DNA from: an uncultured Muribaculaceae bacterium | GTDB lineage: Bacteria; Bacteroidota; Bacteroidia; Bacteroidales; Muribaculaceae | Length of the DNA stretch: 64,000 bases | NCBI GenBank assembly: GCA_910579675.1 | Contig: CAJTUF010000002.1 | Coordinates: forward strand, 136,312-200,311 | Direction: 5' to 3' | Notes under the pieces: model-generated | Databases searched by the model: none | What the model was told of the DNA's origin: nothing | The model's input: only the letters and a program-made list of their open reading frames with translations | Program-made: the position numbers and the translations under genes | Shown here: positions 9,180 to 17,855 of the stretch, one piece after another | How positions within the stretch are numbered: position 1 is the first letter of the stretch | Layout: every line of letters starts with the position of its first letter

Positions 9180-10061
9180 ATGAAAAAGATATTTTCACTG
9201 CTCTCTCTCGCCTGCCTGATGATCGCGGCCTTCACCTCCTGTAAGGAAGACACCGAGCCGCGCCTCAGCGCCCCCACCGAGTTTGTGCTCAACACACCCC
9301 CGATGGCCGGCAACACCTATATCTTGTCGTCGACCTCGTCGATCGACCTCTCATGGAGCCAGCCCGACTACGGTCTCGGCCTCGTGCCCACCTACTCGGT
9401 AGAGATAGCCAAGCCTGCCGAAAGCTACACCGACACCGACTGGGTGGCTCTCGAAGGCTCCTATACCCAGGCCGCCGTGAGCGTGCCCGGCGAGGCATTT
9501 GCCCTCGGCCTCTGCTCGCTCTTCGGCTACGATGATCCCTCCAACTTCGATCCCTCGCCGAGGCCCGTGGCAGTGCGCGTAAAGAGCAACATTGCCAACA
9601 TCATCAGCGATCCAGACATGGCCCTGATCTACTCCAATGTGGTGGTGCTCCAGAGCGTGGTGCCCTACTTTGCCGTGAAGCTCCCCGCCAAGCTCTACCT
9701 CATAGGCCAGCCTCAGGGATGGGACATCAACAATGGCGCAATGGTGCTCTCGGAGCCCGACAACGGCATTGGCTCCAACATCTACTCAGGTTCGTTTGAG
9801 ATCAGCGCCGACGATGCCGCATCAGGCTTCCGCTTCTACACCGCCCTCGGCTCGTGGGGCGACAACGGCGTGCTCCCGTCGGTAGGCGCAGCCGCCGACG
9901 ACGGCGACAATCAGGCCGTGACTGTCAGCGACAGCGGTGTCTACGAGGGCGCCTGTGTGGCCGGCAAGGGCAACTGGAACATCACCAACTGGCCCGGTGG
10001 CACCATGCGCATCACCGTCGACCTCAACTCCATGACCGTAGTGTTTGAGCATGTCGACTAA
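9180..10061 (+). CDS. SusE-like surface glycan-binding lipoprotein
   Basis: 293 residues, lipobox TSC (Cys21). The mature protein begins with the SusE N-terminal immunoglobulin-like domain ('APTEFVLNTPPMAGNTYIL...IDLSWSQPDYG', about residues 30-150). One C-terminal starch-binding-like module starts at about residue 171 ('LYLIGQPQGWDINNGA') and ends 'MRITVDLNSMTVVFEH'. The Bacteroides thetaiotaomicron SusE is longer and has two such modules, so this is a shorter, single-module version. It would retain oligosaccharides at the cell surface for the SusCD pair. Third gene of the operon. Confidence 0.85.
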   Translation: MKKIFSLLSLACLMIAAFTSCKEDTEPRLSAPTEFVLNTPPMAGNTYILSSTSSIDLSWSQPDYGLGLVPTYSVEIAKPAESYTDTDWVALEGSYTQAAVSVPGEAFALGLCSLFGYDDPSNFDPSPRPVAVRVKSNIANIISDPDMALIYSNVVVLQSVVPYFAVKLPAKLYLIGQPQGWDINNGAMVLSEPDNGIGSNIYSGSFEISADDAASGFRFYTALGSWGDNGVLPSVGAAADDGDNQAVTVSDSGVYEGACVAGKGNWNITNWPGGTMRITVDLNSMTVVFEHVD

Positions 10062-10094
10062 TAATCACACTCCCATATCCTACCTTTCACTACA

Positions 10095-11531
10095 ATGAAG
10101 AAAGCATCTCTTTATATAGCATCCCTCGCCGCTTGCGCTATGGTATTCACAGCGTGCGACGACACTACCGACGGGGGCGTGATGCAGGTCAACCCCCAGC
10201 TCCCCGAAATCACAGCCTCGCAGTTTCAGATCAATCCAGGCACCGTGCTCTCGTCGGGCGAAGTGAGCCTCGACTCATGGAGCACCTCGGGATATGAGAT
10301 CCCCATGCTCAATATCCAGTACACAGGCGAGGAGCCCCTGCCCGAAGGCACCCTCTACGACTTCGAGATGCAGGTGAGCGACAATCCCGACTTCACCAAT
10401 CCCCGCAGCGTAGCCGTCACCTCGACCGACAATGTGACCTTCATGGCCGACGCCCAGAGCTGGGACAACGCCTTCCGCTCGCTCCTTGGCAAAGCTCCCG
10501 ACGCCAAGCCCAACTATGTGCGCTTTGCCGCCTATGTCAACATGGGCAGCCAGCGCAGCCGCATAGGCTCGACCGACACCTGGTATTGCACCACCGAGAT
10601 GAGCGTGTTGCCCATCGACCTCGGCATTGTGGTTGAGGAAGCCTACTATCTCGTGGGCACCGTCAACGGCTGGGATCTCGCATCGGCAGTCAAGTTCTCC
10701 CACTCCGACAAGAATGTCTACGATGATCCGGTGTTTACCCTCTCCATCGACCTCACCTCCGATGAGGCTCAGGCCGGATGGTGGTGGAAGATAGTGCCCG
10801 AGAGCGCCTTTGCCGCCCAGAGCTGGGATGGCCTCTATGGCGTGGAGATCAACGGCGACACCGCCCCCGTCGGCAACCTCTTCAAGGATGGTCAGGCAGG
10901 TCAGCTTGTCACTGCAGGCCCGCAGCTCTTCACCATCGACATGCTCTCGTGTACCTATAGCGTGACCAACGCCGTGCCCGCTCTCTGGACCCCCGGCAAC
11001 TCCAACGGATGGAATGTCGAGGCCAGCTCGCAGCTCGCCACCACCGACTTCACCAACTATTCGGGATTCCTGTATCTCAACGGCGAGTGGCTCATGACCC
11101 CCGCTCCCAACTGGGACAACAAGTATGCCCTCGGCACCGGAGGCCCCGGCACCATCGCCTACAACGGATCCAGCAACCTCCCCGTGCCCGAGCAGGGCGC
11201 CGGCCTCTACTGGACCAACGTAAACCTCGGCTCGCTCACCTATTCCACAACCCCCGTGACCGTGATAGGTATGATAGGCGACTTCAACGGCTGGGCAGGC
11301 GACGTGGAGATGACTCCCTCGGAGGATATGCTCACATGGACCGCCACCCTCACCGTAGAGGAGGGCCAGGGATGGAAGTTCCGTTGCAACAATGACTGGG
11401 CCATCAACCTCGGCGGCTCCATCGACAATCTTACCCCCGATGGCGCCAACATCACCGTTGAGCCCGGCACATACACCGTGACACTCAACCTCGCCACCCG
11501 ACCCTACACCGCCACCCTCACCGCTAAATAA
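10095..11531 (+). CDS. SusF-like surface glycan-binding lipoprotein with three NGW modules
   Basis: 478 residues, lipobox TAC (Cys21). A SusE/SusF N-terminal domain (to about residue 175) is followed by three carbohydrate-binding-like repeats, each marked by an N-G-W motif. These are 'YYLVGTVNGWDLA' near residue 180, 'WTPGNSNGWNVE' near 294, and 'VIGMIGDFNGWAGD' near 386. Size and three-module layout match B. theta SusF (about 485 residues). It probably holds malto-oligosaccharide-like glycans; the ligand is inferred from the family. Last gene of the operon, followed by a strong terminator. Confidence 0.85.
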   Translation: MKKASLYIASLAACAMVFTACDDTTDGGVMQVNPQLPEITASQFQINPGTVLSSGEVSLDSWSTSGYEIPMLNIQYTGEEPLPEGTLYDFEMQVSDNPDFTNPRSVAVTSTDNVTFMADAQSWDNAFRSLLGKAPDAKPNYVRFAAYVNMGSQRSRIGSTDTWYCTTEMSVLPIDLGIVVEEAYYLVGTVNGWDLASAVKFSHSDKNVYDDPVFTLSIDLTSDEAQAGWWWKIVPESAFAAQSWDGLYGVEINGDTAPVGNLFKDGQAGQLVTAGPQLFTIDMLSCTYSVTNAVPALWTPGNSNGWNVEASSQLATTDFTNYSGFLYLNGEWLMTPAPNWDNKYALGTGGPGTIAYNGSSNLPVPEQGAGLYWTNVNLGSLTYSTTPVTVIGMIGDFNGWAGDVEMTPSEDMLTWTATLTVEEGQGWKFRCNNDWAINLGGSIDNLTPDGANITVEPGTYTVTLNLATRPYTATLTAK

Positions 11532-11558
11532 CCGCTCTGAGGATTAACCCGCCAAAGA

Positions 11559-11613
11559 CAGGGAGGCCGCCCGGCAGACAGCAATGCCGCGCGGCCTCCC
11601 TGCCTCTTTTTTT
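11559..11613 (+). terminator. Rho-independent terminator of the SusCDEF operon
   Basis: 12-bp perfect stem CAGGGAGGCCGC (11559-11570) / GCGGCCTCCCTG (11591-11602), followed by a run of seven T. Confidence 0.88.
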
Positions 11614-11659
11614 GACAATAATGGCATAAAAAAGTGAAATTAACTTAAATTAACTTTTC

Positions 11660-11693
11660 GGGGGGGGTAATAGTTAAATTTGGTTTAACTTTG
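11660..11693 (+). promoter_or_regulatory. Promoter region of second SusCD pair, with G8 tract
   Basis: Two overlapping -7 candidates: TAAATTTG (11675-11682) and TAACTTTG (11686-11693). A run of eight G (11660-11667) lies where the -33 box or spacer should be. A hairpin ACGCC/GGCGT lies downstream in the leader (near 11743-11757). Which -7 box is used cannot be told from sequence. Confidence 0.5.
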
Positions 11694-11802
11694 TAAACAT
11701 ATATGTGCATGCTTTAAATCATACCTTGAATCAAACAGATCTACGCCAATGAGGCGTGAAGCACCTTAAATATACCATTATTAACTAACATTTTTTGCTA
11801 CG

Positions 11803-14800
11803 ATGTCAAAACCACAGAAGACATGGCCAATGCTGCTCGTAGCCGCCATGCTCGCAGCAGGCGCGCCCAGTGCATTGTCGGCCAATGCGGAGCCGGCAGC
11901 CCCGCAATCCACGCAGCAATCCAAAGGGACCTGTAAAGGTACAGTGTCAGATTCAGAGGGCGAGCCTATGGTAGGAGCCAGTGTAGTAGTGCTGGGAACA
12001 ACCATAGGAGGCAGCACTAATATCGACGGCCAATTCTCATTGGCCAATGTGCCGATGGGGTCCAGTATCCGAATCTCGTATGTAGGCTTTGAGCCTGTCA
12101 CACTCACATGGAATGGACAGGATCTTAATGTAGAGCTGAAAGACAATAACCTTCTCGACGAGGTTGTCGTGGTAGGTTTCGGTACTCAGAAAAAGGTCAA
12201 TCTCACCGGCGCGGTGTCGACAGTGAGCGCCAAAGAAATTGCCAACCGTCCCATATCATCGGTAGCGGATGCTCTCCAGGGTGTAGTTCCTGGCCTTAAC
12301 GTGATGTCGTCAAGCCTTGGCGGTCAGATCAACGGCACTCGCTCGATGAATATCCGCGGTACCGGTACTATCGGCACAGGAGCATCGGTGACACCCCTCA
12401 TACTTATCGACGGAATGGAGGGCGCATTGGAAACTGTCGCTCCGCAGGATGTAGAGAATATCTCTGTGCTCAAGGATGCGTCGGCTTCGTCGATTTATGG
12501 CTCCCGGGCAGCAGGCGGTGTCATTCTGGTCACCACCAAGAAAGGCAAGGAGGGCCGCGTGTCGGTCAGCTACAGCGATTCGTTCCGTTGGAGCCACAAT
12601 ATCCGCATGCCTAAGAAAATGAGCTCCTATGACTATGCCGTGATGATGAACGAGGGATCGATCAACAATGGCGGCGGTCAGTGGCTCCCTGATGCTAAGG
12701 TGCAGCAGATTAAGGATTATATGTCTAATCCATCGATGACCAGCATGTTCCGCAATCCCAATACCAATTACTGGGAGGTATGGGATGTTGTAGACATCAT
12801 ACCCATCGCCAATACTGATTGGCTTGAAGAGCATTTTGGCAAGACCCCATTCTCGCAGGAACACAATATATCCGTTACCGGAGGCACCGAGAAAGTAAAT
12901 TATTATTTTTCAGGCAACCTGCTTGATCAGGAAGGCCTCCTCCGTTACGGTGATGACCGTCTTCGCAGATATACCCTCACCGGGCGCGCGAGCATCAAGA
13001 TAACCGACTGGCTCACCTTCGGCTACTCGACCCGCTGGTGGCGTAACGACTACAATGCACCGTCGCTGATCGGCGACAGCGGTTCCAACCAGTTCTATCA
13101 CGATGTGATGCGTTACTGGAACATGATTCCTGTCACCGACCCCAATGGTCACTATGTGCGCGAATCATACATTCCCGCGCTTACAGAAGGTGGACGATTC
13201 AAGAAAAATCAAGATCAGCTCGACCAGCAGTTTGTGTTCAATATCAATCCTCTCGAAGGGCTCAACATCAAGGCCGAGTTTAACTACCGCACATACAACC
13301 AGGCCATCCACCGCTACTTCTTCCAGACCTATTCGTATGACGTAGACGATCAGCCCTATGCCAATAAGGCATCGTCGATGCCCTCCAATCCCTACGTTTA
13401 CGATTATACCCGTCGTCAGAACTACTTCAACCCCAATGTCTATGCCGACTATAGCTGGAGCATTAATGAAATGCACAACTTCAAGGTTATGGCCGGCTTC
13501 CAGGCAGAGTGGCTCAACTACAAGGGAGTGACCACCCAGCGCACCGGTATCATCAACGATATCCCCTGGATCGATACCACCAACGGCACCGCGACAGTGG
13601 GAGGTAATACCAACACATGGTCGACGGCAGGCTGGTTCGGACGTATCAACTACGATTTTGCCGGACGTTACCTTGTTGAGGCAAATCTTCGCTACGACGG
13701 CACATCGCGTTTCCGCAGCGGCAGCCGCTGGGCTTTCAGCCCATCATTCTCGCTGGGCTGGAATCTCGCTCAGGAAAACTTTTTTGAAGATCTCCGCGCT
13801 AAAGTCAACACCCTCAAGCTTCGTGGCTCATGGGGCCGTCTGGGCAACCAAAACACCAACTCCTGGTATCCTACCTACAGCAACATGGGCTATTCGGCCA
13901 ATAGCTATGGCTGGCTCATCAACGGAGAGAAGCCCACATATGCCACCCAGCCGTCGCTCGTGGCCAGCACTCTTACTTGGGAGAAAAACCAGACATGGGA
14001 TGTAGGTCTTGACTGGGGCTTTCTCAACAATCGCCTGACCGGATCGTTTGACTACTATCAGCGCAAGACTCTCGATATGGTGGGTCCCGGTGCCGACCTT
14101 CCGGATGTGCTTGGCGCTTCTGTGCCCAATGTCAATAGCGTGTCGATGACTTCCCGCGGCTGGGAGATCACCCTTGGATGGCGCGATCGTGTGAGTGATT
14201 TCACCTATGGCGTGTCGCTCAATCTCTCGGACTATCAGATTACTATCGACGACTACAGCAACAATCCCGGTAAGAGCCTCGGTATAGGCACAAATCAGCA
14301 TGGTCCTTATTACAAGGGAGCCAAGCTCGGCAGTATCTGGGGCTTCAAGACAATCGGCATAGCCAAGACTCAGGAAGAGATGGATGCCCATCTTGCCTCA
14401 GCTAACCAGAATGCCCTTGGCAGCAAATGGATGGCGGGCGACATCATGTATGCCGACCTCAACGGCGACGGAGTTGTGAATACCGGTGAAAATACAGCCG
14501 ACAAGTCCGGCGACCGTGTAATCATAGGCAACAATACTCCCCGCTATCAGTTTGGTGTCACACTCGATGCCCAGTGGAAAGGTTTCGATATCCGAGTATT
14601 CTTCCAGGGCATACTCAAACGCGATTATTGGGCCGACGGCGCCGTATTTACCGGTCCGTGTGCCAATAATCAGTGGCAGGCTGCCGGATTGGAGCAGCAT
14701 CTCGACTACTTCCGAGCCTCCGACACCACCAATCCTCTCGGACCTAATGTCGACTCCTATTATCCCAGACCCAACTGGGGAGGTGGCAAGAACTTCCAGG

Positions 14801-15063
14801 TGCAGGACCGTTATCTTCAGAATGCCGCATATGCACGTCTGAAAAATGTGACCGTAGGCTATACTCTGCCCAAGGCAATCACCCACAAGGCCTACATCGA
14901 AAATCTTCGTGTATATCTCTCCGGCGAGAATCTCGCCACTATTACCAGTTTTACCGGCACGGGTGATCCGGAGCTCGTGGATTCATACTACAGCGCCTAT
15001 GGCTATGGCAAGGTGTATCCCCTCCAGAGAGTTCTCTCAGTCGGTCTTAACGTAACCTTCTAA
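11803..15063 (+). CDS. SusC/RagA-family TonB-dependent transporter (second locus)
   Basis: 1086 residues. Signal peptide with cleavage near 'PSALSANAE', then the regulatory-like domain 'CKGTVSDSEGEPMVGASVVV'. 'LDEVVVVGFGTQKKVNLTGAVS' is the conserved TonB-box/plug entry. The plug includes 'MNIRGTGTI...PLILIDGMEG' and the SusC signature 'ISVLKDASASSIYGSRAAGGVILVTTKKG'. The barrel ends 'LSVGLNVTF'. It is diverged from the SusC at 4257 and uses visibly more A/T in third positions. Paired with the SusD at 15080 only; no SusE/F, enzyme or regulator accompanies it, so the substrate is unknown. Confidence 0.95.
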   Translation: MSKPQKTWPMLLVAAMLAAGAPSALSANAEPAAPQSTQQSKGTCKGTVSDSEGEPMVGASVVVLGTTIGGSTNIDGQFSLANVPMGSSIRISYVGFEPVTLTWNGQDLNVELKDNNLLDEVVVVGFGTQKKVNLTGAVSTVSAKEIANRPISSVADALQGVVPGLNVMSSSLGGQINGTRSMNIRGTGTIGTGASVTPLILIDGMEGALETVAPQDVENISVLKDASASSIYGSRAAGGVILVTTKKGKEGRVSVSYSDSFRWSHNIRMPKKMSSYDYAVMMNEGSINNGGGQWLPDAKVQQIKDYMSNPSMTSMFRNPNTNYWEVWDVVDIIPIANTDWLEEHFGKTPFSQEHNISVTGGTEKVNYYFSGNLLDQEGLLRYGDDRLRRYTLTGRASIKITDWLTFGYSTRWWRNDYNAPSLIGDSGSNQFYHDVMRYWNMIPVTDPNGHYVRESYIPALTEGGRFKKNQDQLDQQFVFNINPLEGLNIKAEFNYRTYNQAIHRYFFQTYSYDVDDQPYANKASSMPSNPYVYDYTRRQNYFNPNVYADYSWSINEMHNFKVMAGFQAEWLNYKGVTTQRTGIINDIPWIDTTNGTATVGGNTNTWSTAGWFGRINYDFAGRYLVEANLRYDGTSRFRSGSRWAFSPSFSLGWNLAQENFFEDLRAKVNTLKLRGSWGRLGNQNTNSWYPTYSNMGYSANSYGWLINGEKPTYATQPSLVASTLTWEKNQTWDVGLDWGFLNNRLTGSFDYYQRKTLDMVGPGADLPDVLGASVPNVNSVSMTSRGWEITLGWRDRVSDFTYGVSLNLSDYQITIDDYSNNPGKSLGIGTNQHGPYYKGAKLGSIWGFKTIGIAKTQEEMDAHLASANQNALGSKWMAGDIMYADLNGDGVVNTGENTADKSGDRVIIGNNTPRYQFGVTLDAQWKGFDIRVFFQGILKRDYWADGAVFTGPCANNQWQAAGLEQHLDYFRASDTTNPLGPNVDSYYPRPNWGGGKNFQVQDRYLQNAAYARLKNVTVGYTLPKAITHKAYIENLRVYLSGENLATITSFTGTGDPELVDSYYSAYGYGKVYPLQRVLSVGLNVTF

Positions 15064-15079
15064 ATACCCCGACTCAATC

Positions 15080-17116
15080 ATGAAAAGATATATTTCAGCA
15101 TTGTTGTTAAGCGCGTCGCTCGTGGGATTTACCGGCTGCGACGACTTCCTGGATGAGATGCCGGAGAGCTCCATCATACCTGAAAACTTTTTCAGCACAG
15201 CCGATCAGCTCGCCGCATATTCCATAGCCCTTTACGGCAACTTCCCTGTCCATGATCAGTACACATATTCCCTCGGTACGTTCATCATCGACAACGGCAC
15301 AGACAATCAGGTGGGAATGAGTGCCTCCTCCCAGTGGTCGCCCGGTTTGTGGCAGACTCCCTCGGGGTCGGGCTGGAGCTTCACCTTCATCCGCAACTGC
15401 AACTACTTCCTCCAGAATGTGCTTCCCAAATATGAAGCAGGCCAGATCAGCGGCAACGCTACGGAAGTAAAGCAGTATATAGGCGAGATGTATTTCCTGC
15501 GAGCCTATGCTTACTGGAATCAGTATAGCGCCTATGGAGACTTCCCTATTATCACGGAAGCACTCCCCGACGACAAGGAAGTCCTTATGGCTCAGACGTT
15601 GCGTCGCCCGCGCAATGAAGTTGCCCGCTTCATTCTCGACGATCTCGCCAAGGCAATTGATCTCCTGCCGGTCAATGCCACAGGTGGTAAGCAGCGGATC
15701 AACAAAGCATGTGCTCAGCTCCTGCGCAGCCGTGTGGCTCTTTTTGAGGGTACCTGGCTTAAATACCATAAAGGGACTGCACTTGTGCCCGGCGGACCCG
15801 GCTGGCCCGGCGATCCATCCATGATTTCAGGATTCAACATTGATCAGGAAATCACATATTTCCTCAGTGAGGCTATGGCGTCGGCACAGCCTGTCGGCGA
15901 TGCCATAGTGTCGAACCTTGCTGTCAACACCGATACACCTGAAGGATACAGCGATGCCAATACCTGCATCAATCCTTATTACGGCATGTTTACCGAGGCC
16001 AATCTCGATGCCTATGATGAGGTGCTGATGTATAAGTCGTATAGTCTCGACCAAAGCATCACCCACATGATCTACATGCAGTTTCAGCGCAATGGCGGCA
16101 ACTCGGGTTGGACCCGAGGAATGGTCAACTCATTCGTGATGCAGAATGGCCTGCCGATATATGCCACCGGCTCTGGATATGATCCTGAATGGGAGAATCA
16201 GGGCGTCACAGCCACCCTCCAGGGGCGCGATTCGCGTATCCGTATCTTTACCAAAGGAGATAATTGCATCACAGCCTACAATACCGATGGCACTACCGAA
16301 AACTTTGCCGAGGGCTGGCTCGTGAACTCATCAAGCGAAATGCGCCTCACCACCGGCTTCGGCCTCAAGAAAGGAATGGTCTATACTCCCAATCCGCAGG
16401 CTCATGACCATGGTGTGTCGGGATCAATCGTGTTCCGTGCCACCGAGGCTATGCTCAACTATATGGAGGCTTGTGTAGAGCTTAACAACAACGTCGATGG
16501 AACAGCCGACAATTACTGGCGTGCTCTTCGTCGCCGTGCTTTGGTTGACGATAATTATGCCAAGACCGTTGGTGTTACCGACATGAACCAAGAGGCAAAG
16601 TGGGACTGGGGCGCATACAGCCATGGTGCTTTGGTGTCGCCGTTGCTCTACAATGTTCGCCGCGAACGCCGCAATGAACTCTCGGCCGAAGGCCACCGCA
16701 TGAACGACTTGCGTCGTTGGTGTGCTCTTGACCAATTGGCTAACAATCCTTATCAGATTGAAGGTATGAAGTTCTGGGGTACTGTTTACGACAAGTCGGC
16801 AGGAGAGAATCCTCTTAACCTGAAAAACTCAAGTGGAGAGGAAGCCGTGGTGACAGTCGATGTTGAGGGCGGCACAGGTAATATGTCGTCGCGCGAGATA
16901 TCGGGCGATTATGTGCATCCCTATCAGATAACCCGGGTAAACAACAACTTCTTCGACGGACTTCGTTGGACCAGGGCTCAGTATCTGTCACCGATAGGAC
17001 AGACTGCATTCCGCAAGACATCCACTGCAGATGATCAGAGCATTGATGCCTCTGTTGTCTACCAGAATCCCGGATGGTCGCGTCAGGCCGGAGTAGGAGC
17101 ATCAAGTATTGATTGA
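15080..17116 (+). CDS. SusD/RagB-family lipoprotein (second locus)
   Basis: 678 residues, longer than most SusD proteins. Lipobox TGC followed by 'DDFLDEMPESSIIPENFF', a standard SusD opening. The hallmark 'GEMYFLRAYAYWNQYSAYGDFP' marks the TPR region. The C-terminal half contains 'TEAMLNYMEACVELNN' and 'NVRRERRNELSAEGHRMNDLRRW'. It would form the lid of the SusC at 11803 (17-bp gap, same operon). A terminator hairpin follows at 17155. Confidence 0.93.
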   Translation: MKRYISALLLSASLVGFTGCDDFLDEMPESSIIPENFFSTADQLAAYSIALYGNFPVHDQYTYSLGTFIIDNGTDNQVGMSASSQWSPGLWQTPSGSGWSFTFIRNCNYFLQNVLPKYEAGQISGNATEVKQYIGEMYFLRAYAYWNQYSAYGDFPIITEALPDDKEVLMAQTLRRPRNEVARFILDDLAKAIDLLPVNATGGKQRINKACAQLLRSRVALFEGTWLKYHKGTALVPGGPGWPGDPSMISGFNIDQEITYFLSEAMASAQPVGDAIVSNLAVNTDTPEGYSDANTCINPYYGMFTEANLDAYDEVLMYKSYSLDQSITHMIYMQFQRNGGNSGWTRGMVNSFVMQNGLPIYATGSGYDPEWENQGVTATLQGRDSRIRIFTKGDNCITAYNTDGTTENFAEGWLVNSSSEMRLTTGFGLKKGMVYTPNPQAHDHGVSGSIVFRATEAMLNYMEACVELNNNVDGTADNYWRALRRRALVDDNYAKTVGVTDMNQEAKWDWGAYSHGALVSPLLYNVRRERRNELSAEGHRMNDLRRWCALDQLANNPYQIEGMKFWGTVYDKSAGENPLNLKNSSGEEAVVTVDVEGGTGNMSSREISGDYVHPYQITRVNNNFFDGLRWTRAQYLSPIGQTAFRKTSTADDQSIDASVVYQNPGWSRQAGVGASSID

Positions 17117-17154
17117 CATAGGTTTAGATACAATACATAACACACATTAATTCG

Positions 17155-17192
17155 GCGGGTGTACCTTTGGTAGGTATGCCCGCTGTTTTTTT
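17155..17192 (+). terminator. Terminator of second SusCD operon
   Basis: 11-bp stem GCGGGTGTACC / GGTATGCCCGC (two wobbles) with a 7-nt loop, followed by seven T. Confidence 0.85.
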
Positions 17193-17229
17193 GTGAAAAA
17201 TTGTACATAAACAAATAATAATTTATCGT

Positions 17230-17430
17230 CGCGAGTCTGACGGTCGTTCTTGTGTAACTCACACACCTGCGCAGATGGTTAACGCGATAGCGTTGAGCCC
17301 GGCACTCAGCGTGCCTAAAGGGGCTTTGGGCGCTACGGGCCGGGTGGCCGACGAGGTTGCTCTCTGCTGGGAAAAAGCAACGCAACCGACGTGAAAAATG
17401 AGAGCGGTGAGAGAGCCGCATTAGAATTTT
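17230..17430 (+). ncRNA. Unidentified hairpin-rich segment, candidate structured RNA
   Basis: This gene-free stretch holds a series of short consecutive inverted repeats. They are TGTGT/ACACA (17251-17265), AACGC-GATA-GCGTT (17281-17294), GGCAC/GTGCC (17301-17315), AAAG/CTTT (17317-17327), GGCC/GGCC (17338-17349), GTTGC/GCAAC (17356-17381) and GCGG/CCGC near 17404-17419. A T-rich segment follows. It is more GC-rich than the AT-rich flanks. The plus strand also has an open frame without stops (ATG at 17275, 39 codons to a TGA at 17392-17394). It is not a recognised tmRNA, 6S, SRP or RNase P RNA by the motifs I know. Strand and function are unproven. Confidence 0.35.
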
Positions 17431-17433
17431 TAG

Positions 17434-17441
17434 TACCTTTG
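17434..17441 (+). promoter_or_regulatory. -7 box for the DUF3791/DUF3990 cassette
   Basis: TACCTTTG, a full TAnnTTTG match. It would start a transcript near 17448 with a leader of about 190 nt before the first ORF at 17637. Confidence 0.6.
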
Positions 17442-17473
17442 CCATATCCCTGTCTTGGAGGGGGACTCCCTAA

Positions 17474-17593
17474 GTCAACCACTTACAGAGACAAGGTTGA
17501 CCCAACTCAGAGATAACGTCTAACAGAGTCAACATCTTTCAGAAAACGACAAATGGTCGTGATTCACATCAGGAGTTTGTCCTATTTCTGAAA
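17474..17593 (+). promoter_or_regulatory. Structured leader with a three-way junction
   Basis: Part 1: GTCAACC (17474-17480) pairs with GGTTGAC (17495-17501). The same GTTGAC can instead pair with GTCAAC at 17528-17533, so two exclusive folds are possible. Part 2: a perfect 9-bp outer stem TTTCAGAAA (17537-17545) / TTTCTGAAA (17585-17593) encloses two perfect hairpins. These are ACGAC-AAATG-GTCGT (17546-17560) and AGGA-GTTTG-TCCT (17571-17583). The structure ends 43 nt before the first ATG of the cassette. Confidence 0.5.
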
Positions 17594-17636
17594 TTTTCAA
17601 CGGATTCAGCATGTGAACTAAAAAACCACTAAAGCC

Positions 17637-17855
17637 ATGAATAATAACCAAATAGACTACGTGACTTGTGTTATCGGAGCTTTGGCTTTGAAGACCGGTA
17701 AGTCATGCTCATGGATATATCAAAGACTTCAGGCAGCCGGAGTGATTAAAGACTACTTGGCGGCAGCATACGACGTGCTTCATACTTTTAGTCTGGAATA
17801 TATAGCCGAAGATGTGATGAACCTTATGAAAAAGAAAGGGTGCGCACTGTGTTAG
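17637..17855 (+). CDS. DUF3791-family small protein (putative antitoxin or partner)
   Basis: 72 residues: 'DYVTCVIGALALKTGKSCSWIYQRLQAAGVIKDYL...' ending 'YIAEDVMNLMKKKGCALC'. The pattern (short helical protein, an early Ala/Leu-rich helix, 'W.Y..L...G.I.DYL...YDVLH', terminal 'ED(V/I)...(M/L)...G') is that of DUF3791. In Bacteroidales these proteins are encoded next to DUF3990. Function is not established. The gene overlaps the next ORF by 16 bp, implying translational coupling. It lies behind a long structured leader. Calling it an antitoxin is inference from its place beside a toxin-like fold. Confidence 0.7.
   Translation: MNNNQIDYVTCVIGALALKTGKSCSWIYQRLQAAGVIKDYLAAAYDVLHTFSLEYIAEDVMNLMKKKGCALC

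Noticed and set aside
17275..17394. 39-codon small protein within the hairpin-rich segment
   Set aside because: It has an ATG and an open frame, but no recognisable motif or promoter spacing to support it over a structured RNA; kept only as an alternative in the finding.
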